Shown piece by piece: positions 43,140-51,819 of a DNA stretch of 64,000 nt. The stretch comes from Burkholderia sp. L27(2015). GTDB lineage: Bacteria > Pseudomonadota > Gammaproteobacteria > Burkholderiales > Burkholderiaceae. The translations under genes were made by a program, and so were the position numbers. The notes under the pieces were generated by a model, which worked only from the letters and a program-made list of their open reading frames with translations, did not search any database and was not told the origin of the DNA. The first letter of the stretch is position 1; each line of letters starts with the position of its first letter. The stretch spans positions 158,716 through 222,715 of the forward strand of contig NZ_LMUX01000007.1 in NCBI RefSeq assembly GCF_009765705.1, read 5' to 3'.

Positions 43140-43895
43140 TTAGTGGCGTAACTTATAACCGCCGGCGAGCATGCGGATGGCCAAAATCGCCAGCACGACG
43201 CAAAAGCTCGCCACGATCGCCAGGCTATGCAGCGGGTTGATATCGGACTGGCCGAAAAAACCGTAGCGAAACCCGTCGATCATGTAGAAAAACGGATTCA
43301 GACGCGACACTTCGCGCCACACCGGCGGCAACGAATGCGTCGAATAGAACACGCCCGATAAAAACGTCAGCGGCATGATCAGGAAGTTCTGGAATGCCGC
43401 CAATTGATCGAATTTTTCCGCCCAAATCCCGGCAATCAAGCCCAGCGTGCCGAGAATCGCGGCACCCAGCACCGCAAACGCGATGATGTAAAACGGCGCG
43501 GCAAAACTCAGCGGCACCAGCCAGACAGTGACAAAGAACACGCCGAACCCGACCGCCAGCCCGCGCGTTAGCGAACCCAGCGTGTAGGCGAAGAAAATCT
43601 CCCAGTGCGACAGCGGCGGCAACAGCATGAACACCAGATTGCCGGTGATTTTCGACTGGATCAACGAGGATGAAGAATTGGCGAAGGCATTCTGCAGCAC
43701 GCTCATCATCACCAGGCCCGGAATCAGGAAGCTGGTGTAGGCCACGCCGGGATAAACGTCGACGCGCGTTTGCAGCGCATGACCGAAAATCGCCAGATAC
43801 AGCAAAGCCGTAATGATGGGCGCCAGCACGGTCTGGAACGCGACCTTCCAGAACCGCAGCACTTCTTTGTAAAAGAGCGTCTTGAAACCGATCAT
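43140..43895 (-). CDS. ABC-2 type permease
   Basis: The ATG at 43895 gives 251 residues (the frame to 44003 is an upstream open frame inside the ATPase gene). Six probable membrane helices; TLFYKEVLRFWKVAFQTV is the N-terminal cytoplasmic helix and VVFY…P-like MPLTFLSGVFYSTHSLPPVW is the late family motif. It overlaps the ATPase gene by 4 bases. The pair resembles YadG/YadH, exporters of unknown substrate, located beside mla genes. Confidence 0.92.
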   Translation of the reverse strand: MIGFKTLFYKEVLRFWKVAFQTVLAPIITALLYLAIFGHALQTRVDVYPGVAYTSFLIPGLVMMSVLQNAFANSSSSLIQSKITGNLVFMLLPPLSHWEIFFAYTLGSLTRGLAVGFGVFFVTVWLVPLSFAAPFYIIAFAVLGAAILGTLGLIAGIWAEKFDQLAAFQNFLIMPLTFLSGVFYSTHSLPPVWREVSRLNPFFYMIDGFRYGFFGQSDINPLHSLAIVASFCVVLAILAIRMLAGGYKLRH

Positions 43896-44818
43896 GCGAG
43901 CCCCTCGATGACTTCCGTGCCGTTCATGATCTGGACGAACACGTCTTCCAGGTCGGCCTTGCAAATATCGATCTCGTCGAACTTGCAGCCAGCCGACCGA
44001 CATAGCGCCAGGATCGGTTCGACGTCATCGTAACTATTGAGCCGCAGCGTATGCCGCTGGCCGTTCACGTCAGTCGGGTCGGACGTCAGCGCGCGCAGTT
44101 CAGCCGGCAATACCCCGGCGGACAGGCCCAATACCAATTGCATGCCGGCAAACCGCTGCAGCAAGGCATCGGTGCGCTCCAGCGCTACCACTTCGCCACG
44201 GCGCAGCATCGCGATCCGGTCGCATAGCGCTTCAGCTTCTTCAAGGTAATGAGTGGTCAGCACAATGGTATGGCCCTCGCGATTCAAGCGCGAGATGAAT
44301 TTCCACAGGGTTTGGCGCAACTCGACGTCGACACCGGCGGTCGGCTCATCGAGCACGATCACCGGCGGGCGGTGCACCAGCGCTTGCGCGACCAGCACTC
44401 GCCGTTTCATGCCACCCGAAAGCGCACGCATATTGACGTCGGCCTTTTCAGTCAGATCGAGGTGTTCCATCACTTCGTCGATCCACGCGTCGTTGCGATT
44501 CAGACCGAAATAGCCGGACTGTATCCGCAGCGTTTCGCGCACCGTGAAGAATGGGTCGAACACCAGCTCTTGGGGCACGACACCCAGCGAGCGCCGGGCC
44601 GCACGGAAATCGGTGACGACGTCGTGCCCGAGCACCGAGACGCTGCCATGATCGGCGCGACTCAGGCCGGCCAGAATGCTGATCAGGGTGGTCTTACCGG
44701 CGCCGTTGGGACCCAACAATCCGAAAAACTCACCTTCTTGTATGGTCAAACTCACACCCTTGAGCGCTTGCAGAGCTTTGTAGCGCTTCTGGACGTTGCG
44801 GATTTCTATGGCTGGCAT
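43892..44818 (-). CDS. ABC transporter ATPase (DrrA/YadG type)
   Basis: Start chosen at ATG 44818 (a GTG at 44845 is possible). 308 residues. Walker A LLGPNGAGKTTLISILAG, signature ALSGGMKRRVLVAQAL, Walker B VIVLDEPTAGVDVELRQ, switch His LTTHYLEEAEAL. The C-terminal part (TLRLNSYDDVEPILALC) is the usual regulatory extension. It powers the permease encoded immediately downstream. Confidence 0.92.
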   Translation of the reverse strand: MPAIEIRNVQKRYKALQALKGVSLTIQEGEFFGLLGPNGAGKTTLISILAGLSRADHGSVSVLGHDVVTDFRAARRSLGVVPQELVFDPFFTVRETLRIQSGYFGLNRNDAWIDEVMEHLDLTEKADVNMRALSGGMKRRVLVAQALVHRPPVIVLDEPTAGVDVELRQTLWKFISRLNREGHTIVLTTHYLEEAEALCDRIAMLRRGEVVALERTDALLQRFAGMQLVLGLSAGVLPAELRALTSDPTDVNGQRHTLRLNSYDDVEPILALCRSAGCKFDEIDICKADLEDVFVQIMNGTEVIEGLA

Positions 44819-45043
44819 CGCAGCGAGCAGCGCGTGAGGCTGCACCTTATGTTGTTGATCTGCACGCAGACCGGGAAACCTGCAATTATAGGCGAACTGA
44901 CTTGGCCAACAGAGGAAAGCGCTGCGAGCCCGCTAGGCCGGGGGTCGGCGCAGGTAAACCGGCGAAAAAAGTGCAAGACGAGGCTGAAAGGGAGACGAAA
45001 AGGGCAACGGAAAAGGCCCTGAAAAACGCCTAAGGCGCAGGCC

Positions 45044-45343
45044 TCAGGCCGGCATCACGATCGGATGTCGCGAGTCCACCAGCAGCGATTCGATGCCGTA
45101 CGCCCCTGCCAGGCTGGCCAGTTGCGCAGGAAGATTCAGAAATTGCAGCGTGGCGCCGCGGCCCTGGGCCACCCGGCGCCAGCCAAGCAGCACCGCCAAC
45201 GCCGACGAGTCGAACTGGCGCAGCGGTGCGCAATCGACCTGGGTAGCGCCCGCCTCGATGCGCGCTACTCCGGCCCGATAAGCGGCCGTGGCCGCCGCAT
45301 GAGTCAGCGTCGGCCCACACTCGAATTGGTTGATGGCTAGCAT
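45044..45343 (-). CDS. mlaB: STAS-domain protein MlaB
   Basis: 99 residues. STAS fold: QVDCAPLRQFDSSALAVLLGW includes the Asp-Ser-Ser-Ala motif in which the conserved Ser/Thr sits; ATLQFLNLPAQLASLAGAYGI is the C-terminal half. MlaB binds the MlaF ATPase in the inner-membrane MlaFEDB complex and regulates it. It lies after mlaC, the order typical of Burkholderiaceae. Confidence 0.88.
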   Translation of the reverse strand: MLAINQFECGPTLTHAAATAAYRAGVARIEAGATQVDCAPLRQFDSSALAVLLGWRRVAQGRGATLQFLNLPAQLASLAGAYGIESLLVDSRHPIVMPA

Positions 45344-45433
45344 CTGCTTTCCTTCACGCGCATTCCTGCACCCATTCTTTCACCCATTTCCGCACCGATT
45401 GTTTGCCGATCCCGTCAACGCATTCGTTCGAAA

Positions 45434-46063
45434 TCAGGACGCTTTGCCGTTGGCCAATTGTTGATTACGCTGCGTCAAAAACTGAATCAAGCCATCGATG
45501 CCGTGCTGCGAGATCTGTTCCGAAAACTGCTGCTGATAGGCCGGCACCAACCACGCACCCAACACGTTGATGTCATATACGCGCCAGCCGTTGGGCGTCT
45601 TCGACAAGCGGTAGTCGAGTTCGATCGGCTGGCCCTGGCCCAGCACCTGCGAAGCCACCACAACATCGGTCGCATCGCTGGCGGCGCGCAGCGGCTTGTA
45701 CACGATCTCTTGGTTATTCACCTGCGCGAGCGCCCCCGAGTAAGTACGAATCAGCAGCAACTTGAATTGCTCGATGACTTGCGTGCGCTGCTGCGGCGTA
45801 GCGTTGAGCCAGTTGCGGCCCATCACGAGGCGTGTGGTGTGCTCGAAATCGGTATAGGGCAGGATCTTTTCGTTGACGAGCCGGGTAATTTCGGTGATAT
45901 CGCCTTTCTTGACAGCCGGATCGGCCTTGAGGGTATTCAACACATCGGTCGTGACCGATTTCATCAGTCCATCGGGCGTCGAGGTGTCGACGTTTTGGGC
46001 AGCTGCAAAGCCGCTGAACGCCGTCAGCGCAACAAAAACGGGGATTAGAAACAGCTTTTTCAT
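45434..46063 (-). CDS. mlaC: Periplasmic phospholipid carrier MlaC
   Basis: The ATG at 46063 gives 209 residues with a Sec signal peptide (MKKLFLIPVFVALTAFSGFA, cut after AAA). The mature part has the Tol-Tol-Ttg2 domain: DVLNTLKADPAVKKGDI, VNEKILPYTDFEHTTRLVMG, and VYDINVLGAWLVPAYQQQF near the end. It shuttles lipid between MlaA in the outer membrane and MlaD. The ORF to 46228 has no leader of its own and is rejected. Confidence 0.94.
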   Translation of the reverse strand: MKKLFLIPVFVALTAFSGFAAAQNVDTSTPDGLMKSVTTDVLNTLKADPAVKKGDITEITRLVNEKILPYTDFEHTTRLVMGRNWLNATPQQRTQVIEQFKLLLIRTYSGALAQVNNQEIVYKPLRAASDATDVVVASQVLGQGQPIELDYRLSKTPNGWRVYDINVLGAWLVPAYQQQFSEQISQHGIDGLIQFLTQRNQQLANGKAS

Positions 46064-46133
46064 GCTCAAGATCCTGTTATCGAGTTGGCAGTTTAGAGAC
46101 CGCGCCACTTCGAAAAGTTCGGCGCAGTCATAT

Positions 46134-47129
46134 TTATCTAAAGTGGAACGACGGGAATGACGGTAGGAAGCGGCTGGGCGGTGTGTACTGCGAGCCCGGC
46201 ACACCACTGTTGACGTTGCCGCCCCCAATCGCCGCGCTTGCGCCAGACGGCGCTACGGCAGCGGAGGCACCCGAAGTGTTAGCAGGAGCCGTCGCGGCAG
46301 CGGTGCTTGGTGCAGGAGCGGTTGCCGCGGCAGCGCTGGCTGCAGGGGCGACGGCCGCTGCCCCACTCGCTGGCGCGAGCGCGGAGCCCGTCGGCTCACC
46401 CACATCCTGATAAACCGGGGCGGCAGCACTAGCCCCGTCGATCTCGTATTGGCGTCGCTGCAGGTAGCCGCCGCGCACGAACGAATATTTGTCCAATGCG
46501 GCGTCGCTGAGCAAGTCCGATGCGCCGATCAACGATGCCCGGGTATTGATCAGTCGCACACCATACAGCGTGGTCGCAACCCAGGTCGGATCGATATAGC
46601 CGATCGGATCGGCGAAATAATCGACCACCAGGCCAGCGCCGTCGCGTACCGTGCTCGGTCCAAGCAATGGGATCACGAGATAAGGGCCTTGCTGCACGCC
46701 GTAGTGGCCCAACGTCAGGCCGAAATCCTGGTTATGCTTGGGCAGCCCCGCTTGCGAGGCGAAATCGAATAAACCGCCCACGCCGAATACCGTATTCATC
46801 GCTACCCGCATCAAGTCTTCGGTACCCTCGGTGCCTTTGCCCTGCAGGTAATCGTTCACCATCGTGTAGGCGTCGCCGAAATTGCCGAAGAAATTCGTCA
46901 CCACAGTGCGCGCAAACTGGGGAAGCAGCCAGTTATATCCCTGCGCAACCGGCTTCAGAACCGCATGATCGACTGCATCATTGAATTTGAAAACGGTGCG
47001 ATTGGCGCTTTCGAACGGGTCGCCCGGCGTCGGGTTGGTGACCGTCGCGCAGCCCGCCAATGCAAGCAGGGAAACTCCAGCCGAAACCGCCGCGACAAGC
47101 GCGGGGAATCGAATACCACATACACGCAT
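46134..47129 (-). CDS. mlaA: Outer-membrane lipoprotein MlaA (VacJ)
   Basis: 331 residues. Signal peptide with lipobox LALAGC (Cys26). The MlaA domain spans about 35-240: DPFESANRTVFKFNDAVDHA, FFGNFGDAYTMVNDYLQGKG, DFGLTLGHYGVQQGPYLVIP, and DYFADPIGYIDPTW. The last 80 residues are low-complexity Ala/Pro/Ser (ASGAAAVAPAASAAAATAPA), an extension not needed for the fold. The start and the mlaD stop share a base. Confidence 0.93.
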   Translation of the reverse strand: MRVCGIRFPALVAAVSAGVSLLALAGCATVTNPTPGDPFESANRTVFKFNDAVDHAVLKPVAQGYNWLLPQFARTVVTNFFGNFGDAYTMVNDYLQGKGTEGTEDLMRVAMNTVFGVGGLFDFASQAGLPKHNQDFGLTLGHYGVQQGPYLVIPLLGPSTVRDGAGLVVDYFADPIGYIDPTWVATTLYGVRLINTRASLIGASDLLSDAALDKYSFVRGGYLQRRQYEIDGASAAAPVYQDVGEPTGSALAPASGAAAVAPAASAAAATAPAPSTAAATAPANTSGASAAVAPSGASAAIGGGNVNSGVPGSQYTPPSRFLPSFPSFHFR

Positions 47130-47743
47130 TACTTATCCCCTTTGGAAGCCGACGCAGCAACTGCGCCGGAAGCGTTCGGCAACGACGTCGCTGCAGGCGT
47201 CACCGCAGGTGCCAATGCGGTCGACACGGCGGGCGTCGCTGCAGGCGCCGGTGTGGCGGTCGCAGCGGCGCCTGTTTTAGAGGCTCCGGAGTCTGCCGCC
47301 TTGTTATATAAAAATTGGCCGATCAGGTTCTCCAGAACCACGGCCGACTGCGTCATGGTGATCGTATCGCCTGCCTTCAGCATCTCGGTGTCGGCGCCCG
47401 GCAGCAAGCCGATGTACTGCTCGCCAAGCAGGCCGGCCGTGAGGATCTGCGCCGAACTGTCTTTCGGGAAGGGGTATTGGCTGTCGATATCGATCGTCAC
47501 CACCGCCTGGTAGCTCTGCGCGCTGAAACTGATGCTGGCCACTCTGCCCACCGTGACACCCGCGCTTTTCACCGGCGCGCGGGCTTTGAGGCTACCGACA
47601 TTGTCGAAATTGAGTTTGACCGCATAAGTGGACTGGAACGACAGCGAGCTCATGTTGCCGGCTTTGAGCGCGAGAAACAGCAACGCGGCAAAACCCAGCA
47701 CCACGAACAGGCCAACCCAAAAATCGAGAGCAGTCTTTTTCAT
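47129..47743 (-). CDS. mlaD: MCE-domain lipid-binding protein MlaD
   Basis: 204 residues. One N-terminal membrane helix (WVGLFVVLGFAALLFLALK) and an MCE domain (about 38-115: NVGSLKARAPVKSAGVTVGR, SQYPFPKDSSAQILTAGLLG, EQYIGLLPG). It sits in the inner-membrane complex with MlaE and MlaF and takes lipid from MlaC. From about residue 155 it is Ala/Thr/Pro-rich (AATATPAPAATPAVSTALAP), unusual for the family. Confidence 0.93.
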   Translation of the reverse strand: MKKTALDFWVGLFVVLGFAALLFLALKAGNMSSLSFQSTYAVKLNFDNVGSLKARAPVKSAGVTVGRVASISFSAQSYQAVVTIDIDSQYPFPKDSSAQILTAGLLGEQYIGLLPGADTEMLKAGDTITMTQSAVVLENLIGQFLYNKAADSGASKTGAAATATPAPAATPAVSTALAPAVTPAATSLPNASGAVAASASKGDK

Positions 47744-47756
47744 CGTGTTTCTCTGT

Positions 47757-48524
47757 CTAATTGAACATCAGCGCCGTAAGCAGGAAATCCAGCCCGAGCA
47801 CCGCCAGCGAGCCGAACACCACCGTTCGCGTAGTTGCACGCGACACCCCTTCGGGCGTGGCCTGAGCTTCGTAACCCTGGTACAGGGCAATGAAGGTCAC
47901 GGCAAAACCAAACACGATACTTTTCACCACACCGTTGCCGACGTCTTTCCACACATCGACGCCACCTTGCATTTGCGACCAGAACGCGCCCGCGTCGACG
48001 CCGATCAGCAGCACGCCGACGATATAACCGCCCATGATCCCCACCGCGCTGAAAATCGCGGCCAGAATCGGCATCGAGATGATGCCCGCCCAGAAACGCG
48101 GCGCGACCACATAGCGCAGCGGATCGATCGCCATCATTTCCATCGCCGTAAGCTGCTCGCCGGCTTTCATCAAGCCGATTTCAGCGGTCAGCGACGTGCC
48201 CGCACGGCCCGCAAACAACAGCGCCGCCACCACCGGACCCAATTCACGCACCAGGCTCAAGGCCACCAACAGACCCAGCGCCTGCTCCGAACCGTATCGA
48301 TTGAGCGTGTAATACCCCTGCAAACCGAGCACGAAACCGACAAACAAGCCCGATACGGCGATGATCACCAGCGAATAATTACCCAGGAAATGGATCTGTT
48401 TAATGACAAGACGCGGGCGCCGCAGCATAGCAAAAAACATCGACACGAGTTGCACGAACATGCGCGTCGCGTAACCGGCGCGCATGACGCCACCGATCAC
48501 GCTGCGTCCAATCGCTGAAATCAT
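47757..48524 (-). CDS. mlaE: Permease MlaE
   Basis: 255 residues, five or six membrane helices. [60 protein letters not shown] (the conserved EQL region) and [17 protein letters not shown]-like [15 protein letters not shown] are family marks. It overlaps mlaF by 4 bases. Confidence 0.95.
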   Translation of the reverse strand: MISAIGRSVIGGVMRAGYATRMFVQLVSMFFAMLRRPRLVIKQIHFLGNYSLVIIAVSGLFVGFVLGLQGYYTLNRYGSEQALGLLVALSLVRELGPVVAALLFAGRAGTSLTAEIGLMKAGEQLTAMEMMAIDPLRYVVAPRFWAGIISMPILAAIFSAVGIMGGYIVGVLLIGVDAGAFWSQMQGGVDVWKDVGNGVVKSIVFGFAVTFIALYQGYEAQATPEGVSRATTRTVVFGSLAVLGLDFLLTALMFN

Positions 48525-49363
48525 GAGCGTCCTCCGTGCGTGGACGCGGCACCGAAATCCGTGTCCAGCGGTGTCGCCGGGTAGTGAAACTTGAAAGGTC
48601 CATCGGGCGCGGCATCGATAAACTGGCGCACGCTGGGATCCTGTGACGCCCGCAGCGTTTGCGGCGTGCCTTCGGCGAGGATGCCGCCGCCCGCGATGAA
48701 ATAAACGTAATCGGCAATCGCGAACGATTCGGTCACATCATGCGAAACCAGAATGGTCGTGGCGCCCAAGGCGCTGTTGAGGGTGCGGATCAGGGTTGCG
48801 GTAATGCCCAGCGACACTGGATCGAGCCCGGCAAACGGCTCGTCATACATCATCAGCTCGGGGTCGAGCGCAATCGCGCGCGCCAATGCCACGCGCCGCG
48901 CCATGCCACCGGAAATCTCCGCCGGGAACAGGTCGCGCGCACCGCGCAGGCCGACCGCGTTGAGCTTCATCAGCACCAGGTCGCGCAGCAATGGCTCCGG
49001 CAAATCGGTGTGCTCGCGCAATGGGAAGGCGACGTTGTCGAACACCGACATATCGGTAAAGAGCGCGCCGAACTGGAATAGCATGCCCATTTTGCGGCGC
49101 GCGGCATAAAGCCCGTCGTGGTCGAGCTGCCCGATATCCTGCCCCTGGAACAGCACTTGACCGCGGTTTGCATGCACAAGGCCGCCCAGCAGTCGCAAAA
49201 TCGTCGTCTTGCCGCAGCCGGAGCCGCCCATCACGGCGACCACCTGGCCGCGCGGGATACGCATGCTCAGCTTGGAAAGGATCAGGCGATCGCCATAGCC
49301 GAAATCGACATCGCGGAGTTCCAATAAGGTTTCGTCTGGGACGTTAGTCACGGTCGGCGACAT
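48521..49363 (-). CDS. mlaF: ABC ATPase MlaF
   Basis: 280 residues; energises lipid transport by MlaFEDB. Walker [20 protein letters not shown], signature [17 protein letters not shown], Walker [18 protein letters not shown], switch His [14 protein letters not shown]. Unlike E. coli MlaF it has a short C-terminal extension rich in Asp/Pro/Gly. It heads the mlaFEDACB operon. Confidence 0.95.
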   Translation of the reverse strand: MSPTVTNVPDETLLELRDVDFGYGDRLILSKLSMRIPRGQVVAVMGGSGCGKTTILRLLGGLVHANRGQVLFQGQDIGQLDHDGLYAARRKMGMLFQFGALFTDMSVFDNVAFPLREHTDLPEPLLRDLVLMKLNAVGLRGARDLFPAEISGGMARRVALARAIALDPELMMYDEPFAGLDPVSLGITATLIRTLNSALGATTILVSHDVTESFAIADYVYFIAGGGILAEGTPQTLRASQDPSVRQFIDAAPDGPFKFHYPATPLDTDFGAASTHGGRS

Positions 49364-49447
49364 GGAGAGTGAAATTCAGAGCTGCTGATTATAGGGGCTT
49401 ATGCCACAAGGCGTTGCACTAGCCGCATTATCGGATTTTTCGCTACC

Positions 49448-50566
49448 TTACAGCGCTTCACTCGCCCGATAGTCAAGCTCAAAAACATGTTGCAATGCAG
49501 CCACGGCGGCGGGCACATCGGCCGCGGCGGTAATGGCGCTCACCACCGCAGCGCTACCCACCGACGTTGCCAGCACGCTCGGCAATTCCGCCAGACCAAT
49601 GCCGCCGATTGCCACACTGGGTACTTTTTCGGCCAACAGGTCAATATAGCAACGCAGCCGCGCAAGCCCTTGCGGCGCGGTGGCGACGTGTTTGGTCGCG
49701 GTGGCAAATACAGCGCCGGTCGCGATGTAACTGGGGCGAAAGTGCCACGCTACCAGCATTTCGTAAATTCCATGTGTCGACAGCCCGAGTCGCATGCCGG
49801 ATCGCGCCAGTGCTTCCATGTCCGCATTCGGCCAATCTTCCTGGCCAAGATGCACACCGTAGGCGCCCGCTTGCAGCGCGAGCGCACTATGATCGTTGAT
49901 AAATACCCGCGCGTCGTACGCGTTTCCCGCCGCCACGGCCCGCTGGATCTCGCGCTCGAGTACGGCGCGATCGGTCGATTTGCAGCGTAACTGTAGGGTC
50001 TTGACGCCAAGATCGAGCAAACGCTCGATCCATTGCGCATCGGGCACCACCGGATACAAACCGAGGCGGCTCGGACAGGCCGCAAAGGGCGTGCCGGGCG
50101 GCGGCAATCCCGCGACCCGGGGTAGCGCATCCAGGTCGCTCGGCCAGTCGTCGGCGCGGGCCGCGTCGTCGCGCCAACCCCAAGAGAGGCACAGCGCGTC
50201 CTGCGGCTCAAAGCCGCAGTCCAGAAACGCCGCGAGGGCCGCAATCCATTGCGTGGCCGGCGCACCGTGAAGACGATAGACGTTTTGGCCCCACGCCAAG
50301 CTGACGATTTCGTCCGCCACGACGATCAGGGCCACGCCCTGTTCCACTAGATCTGCTTGTTGCGTCGTGTTCAGCGCATGTCCCTGATCGACCACCAGGT
50401 CGCCGGGACCCAACTCGAGGGCGGTATTGCTCACCGCTTGCGTCCAGATGCGCCACTGTTGAACCGGTGGCCGCCACTCGCCCAGGCGCGCCCGGATTCG
50501 CGCGGCGCGCGCCTGTAATTGGGGTTGCGCGTCGGCGAACGACACCTGTGCGAGCGTGTCGCTCAT
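49448..50566 (-). CDS. thiE: Thiamine-phosphate synthase with an N-terminal extra domain
   Basis: The ATG at 50566 overlaps the thiG stop by 4 bases and gives 372 residues. The last 200 residues are ThiE, a TIM barrel that joins thiazole and pyrimidine phosphates: RLGLYPVVPDAQWIERLLD, TLQLRCKS, VFINDHSALALQAGAYGVHL, GQEDWPNAD, GLSTHGIYEM, YIATGAVFATATK and AIGGIGLAELPSV. The first 165 residues (VQQWRIWTQAVSNTALELG; FEPQDALCLSWGWRDD) form another domain of unclear function, seen in other Burkholderiaceae long ThiE proteins, with a weak resemblance to ThiD/kinase C-termini. Confidence 0.92.
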   Translation of the reverse strand: MSDTLAQVSFADAQPQLQARAARIRARLGEWRPPVQQWRIWTQAVSNTALELGPGDLVVDQGHALNTTQQADLVEQGVALIVVADEIVSLAWGQNVYRLHGAPATQWIAALAAFLDCGFEPQDALCLSWGWRDDAARADDWPSDLDALPRVAGLPPPGTPFAACPSRLGLYPVVPDAQWIERLLDLGVKTLQLRCKSTDRAVLEREIQRAVAAGNAYDARVFINDHSALALQAGAYGVHLGQEDWPNADMEALARSGMRLGLSTHGIYEMLVAWHFRPSYIATGAVFATATKHVATAPQGLARLRCYIDLLAEKVPSVAIGGIGLAELPSVLATSVGSAAVVSAITAAADVPAAVAALQHVFELDYRASEAL

Positions 50567-51495
50567 GGTTGCGCGCCTGCATGATGCCAAAACGGCGTCC
50601 CGACGACCGCAGTGCTGGGATGGGCCGTGTCGCGCTCGGGCATCGGGCCGGCCAACCAAGCCGTACGACCGGCTTGAGTGGCTGCGGCAAAGGCACCCGC
50701 CATGCGTGCCGGGAAAGTGGCTTGCGACACCGCGGTATTGAGCAGCACGCCGTCAAAGCCCCATTCCATGACCTGGCACGCGTGCGAAGGCAGGCCCAAG
50801 CCAGCATCGACGATCAGCGGCACGTCAGGCAACCGCTCGCGCAGCATGCGCAGGCCGTACGGGTTGACGATGCCTTTTCCCGTGCCGATCGGTGCGCCCC
50901 ACGGCATCAGGGCCTGGCATCCGACATCGAGCAGTTTGCGGCCGACCACCAGGTCTTCGGTGCAATACGGCAGCACCTTGAAGCCTTCACGGATCAGTTG
51001 GGTGGCCGCTTCGACCAAACCCAGCGGATCGGGCTGCAAGGTGTAGTCGTCGCCGATCAGTTCGAGCTTGATCCAGTCAGTGGCGAAAACCTCGCGAGCC
51101 ATCAGCGCGGTATTCACCGCCTCGCGCACGGAGTGGCAACCGGCGGTATTGGGGAGCAAGGGCACCGTACCTTGCTTGAGCACGTCGAAAAACCCGGCAT
51201 TGACGTCGCCGGTACCGCTGATCTGCCGACGCAGTGCGACGGTCAACATGCCAGGCTGTGCCGCCGCGACGGAATCGGTCAGCGCCTGCAACGACGGATA
51301 GCGCGCCGTGCCAAGCAAAACTCGGCTCGCGAAGGTTACGCCGTAGAGCGTCAGCGCGTCGAGGGGTGCTGTGTTCGTCGCTGCGCTGGCGCCTGTGTGC
51401 GTCGTTGCGGTCGCCGCTGTGGTCGACGTGTTGGTCGACGTGTTGCTCAGCGCGTTGGCCAAATGAGGCTCAAGTCTTTCGGTTGGATTGTTCAA
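50563..51495 (-). CDS. thiG: Thiazole synthase
   Basis: 310 residues; forms the thiazole phosphate from DXP, dehydroglycine and ThiS-thiocarboxylate. TIM barrel with LLGTARYPSLQAL, VALRRQ, LLPNTAGCHSVREAV, WIKLELIGD (Schiff-base Lys), VLPYCTEDLVVGRKL, PWGAPIGTGKGIVN and DAGLGLPSHACQVMEWG. The first 45 residues are a Thr/Asn/Ser/Ala low-complexity stretch (NTSTNTSTTAATATTHTGAS) before the domain starts at LTLYGVTF; if not translated, a later start would be needed, but no good one is seen. Confidence 0.93.
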   Translation of the reverse strand: MNNPTERLEPHLANALSNTSTNTSTTAATATTHTGASAATNTAPLDALTLYGVTFASRVLLGTARYPSLQALTDSVAAAQPGMLTVALRRQISGTGDVNAGFFDVLKQGTVPLLPNTAGCHSVREAVNTALMAREVFATDWIKLELIGDDYTLQPDPLGLVEAATQLIREGFKVLPYCTEDLVVGRKLLDVGCQALMPWGAPIGTGKGIVNPYGLRMLRERLPDVPLIVDAGLGLPSHACQVMEWGFDGVLLNTAVSQATFPARMAGAFAAATQAGRTAWLAGPMPERDTAHPSTAVVGTPFWHHAGAQP

Positions 51496-51538
51496 AGCCA
51501 GATCCTTCTGTTAGTGCGTGTCGATTCGGTGCAAGCGC

Positions 51539-51745
51539 TCAGCCGCCCGCAACCGGCTGCACGACATCGAGCCGGTCGCCCGCCTGCAAGTTGTGCTGCC
51601 CATGCAGGCCACGCGCGACAAAATCGCCGTTGACCGCTACCGCGTAGGGCGGCTTGGCGCCGTATGCGGCAAGCGCGTCGGCCACCGTCGCGTGCATCGG
51701 CACGCTAAGCGGCTGCTGGTTAATCACAATTTCAATTTCCATCAC
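51539..51745 (-). CDS. thiS: Sulfur carrier protein ThiS
   Basis: 68 residues, ubiquitin-like fold with the required C-terminal Gly-Gly (VQPVAGG), which is adenylated and thiocarboxylated. MEIEIVINQQPLSVPMHATV is the first strand region. Between thiO and thiG as usual. Confidence 0.95.
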   Translation of the reverse strand: MMEIEIVINQQPLSVPMHATVADALAAYGAKPPYAVAVNGDFVARGLHGQHNLQAGDRLDVVQPVAGG

Positions 51746-51819
51746 TGATTTCTCTGTTCTTCCTGCTTGCCGTTCTTCTTGCTCGCTGTTCTTCTTACTT
51801 ATGCCGATTCAGACGCTCC

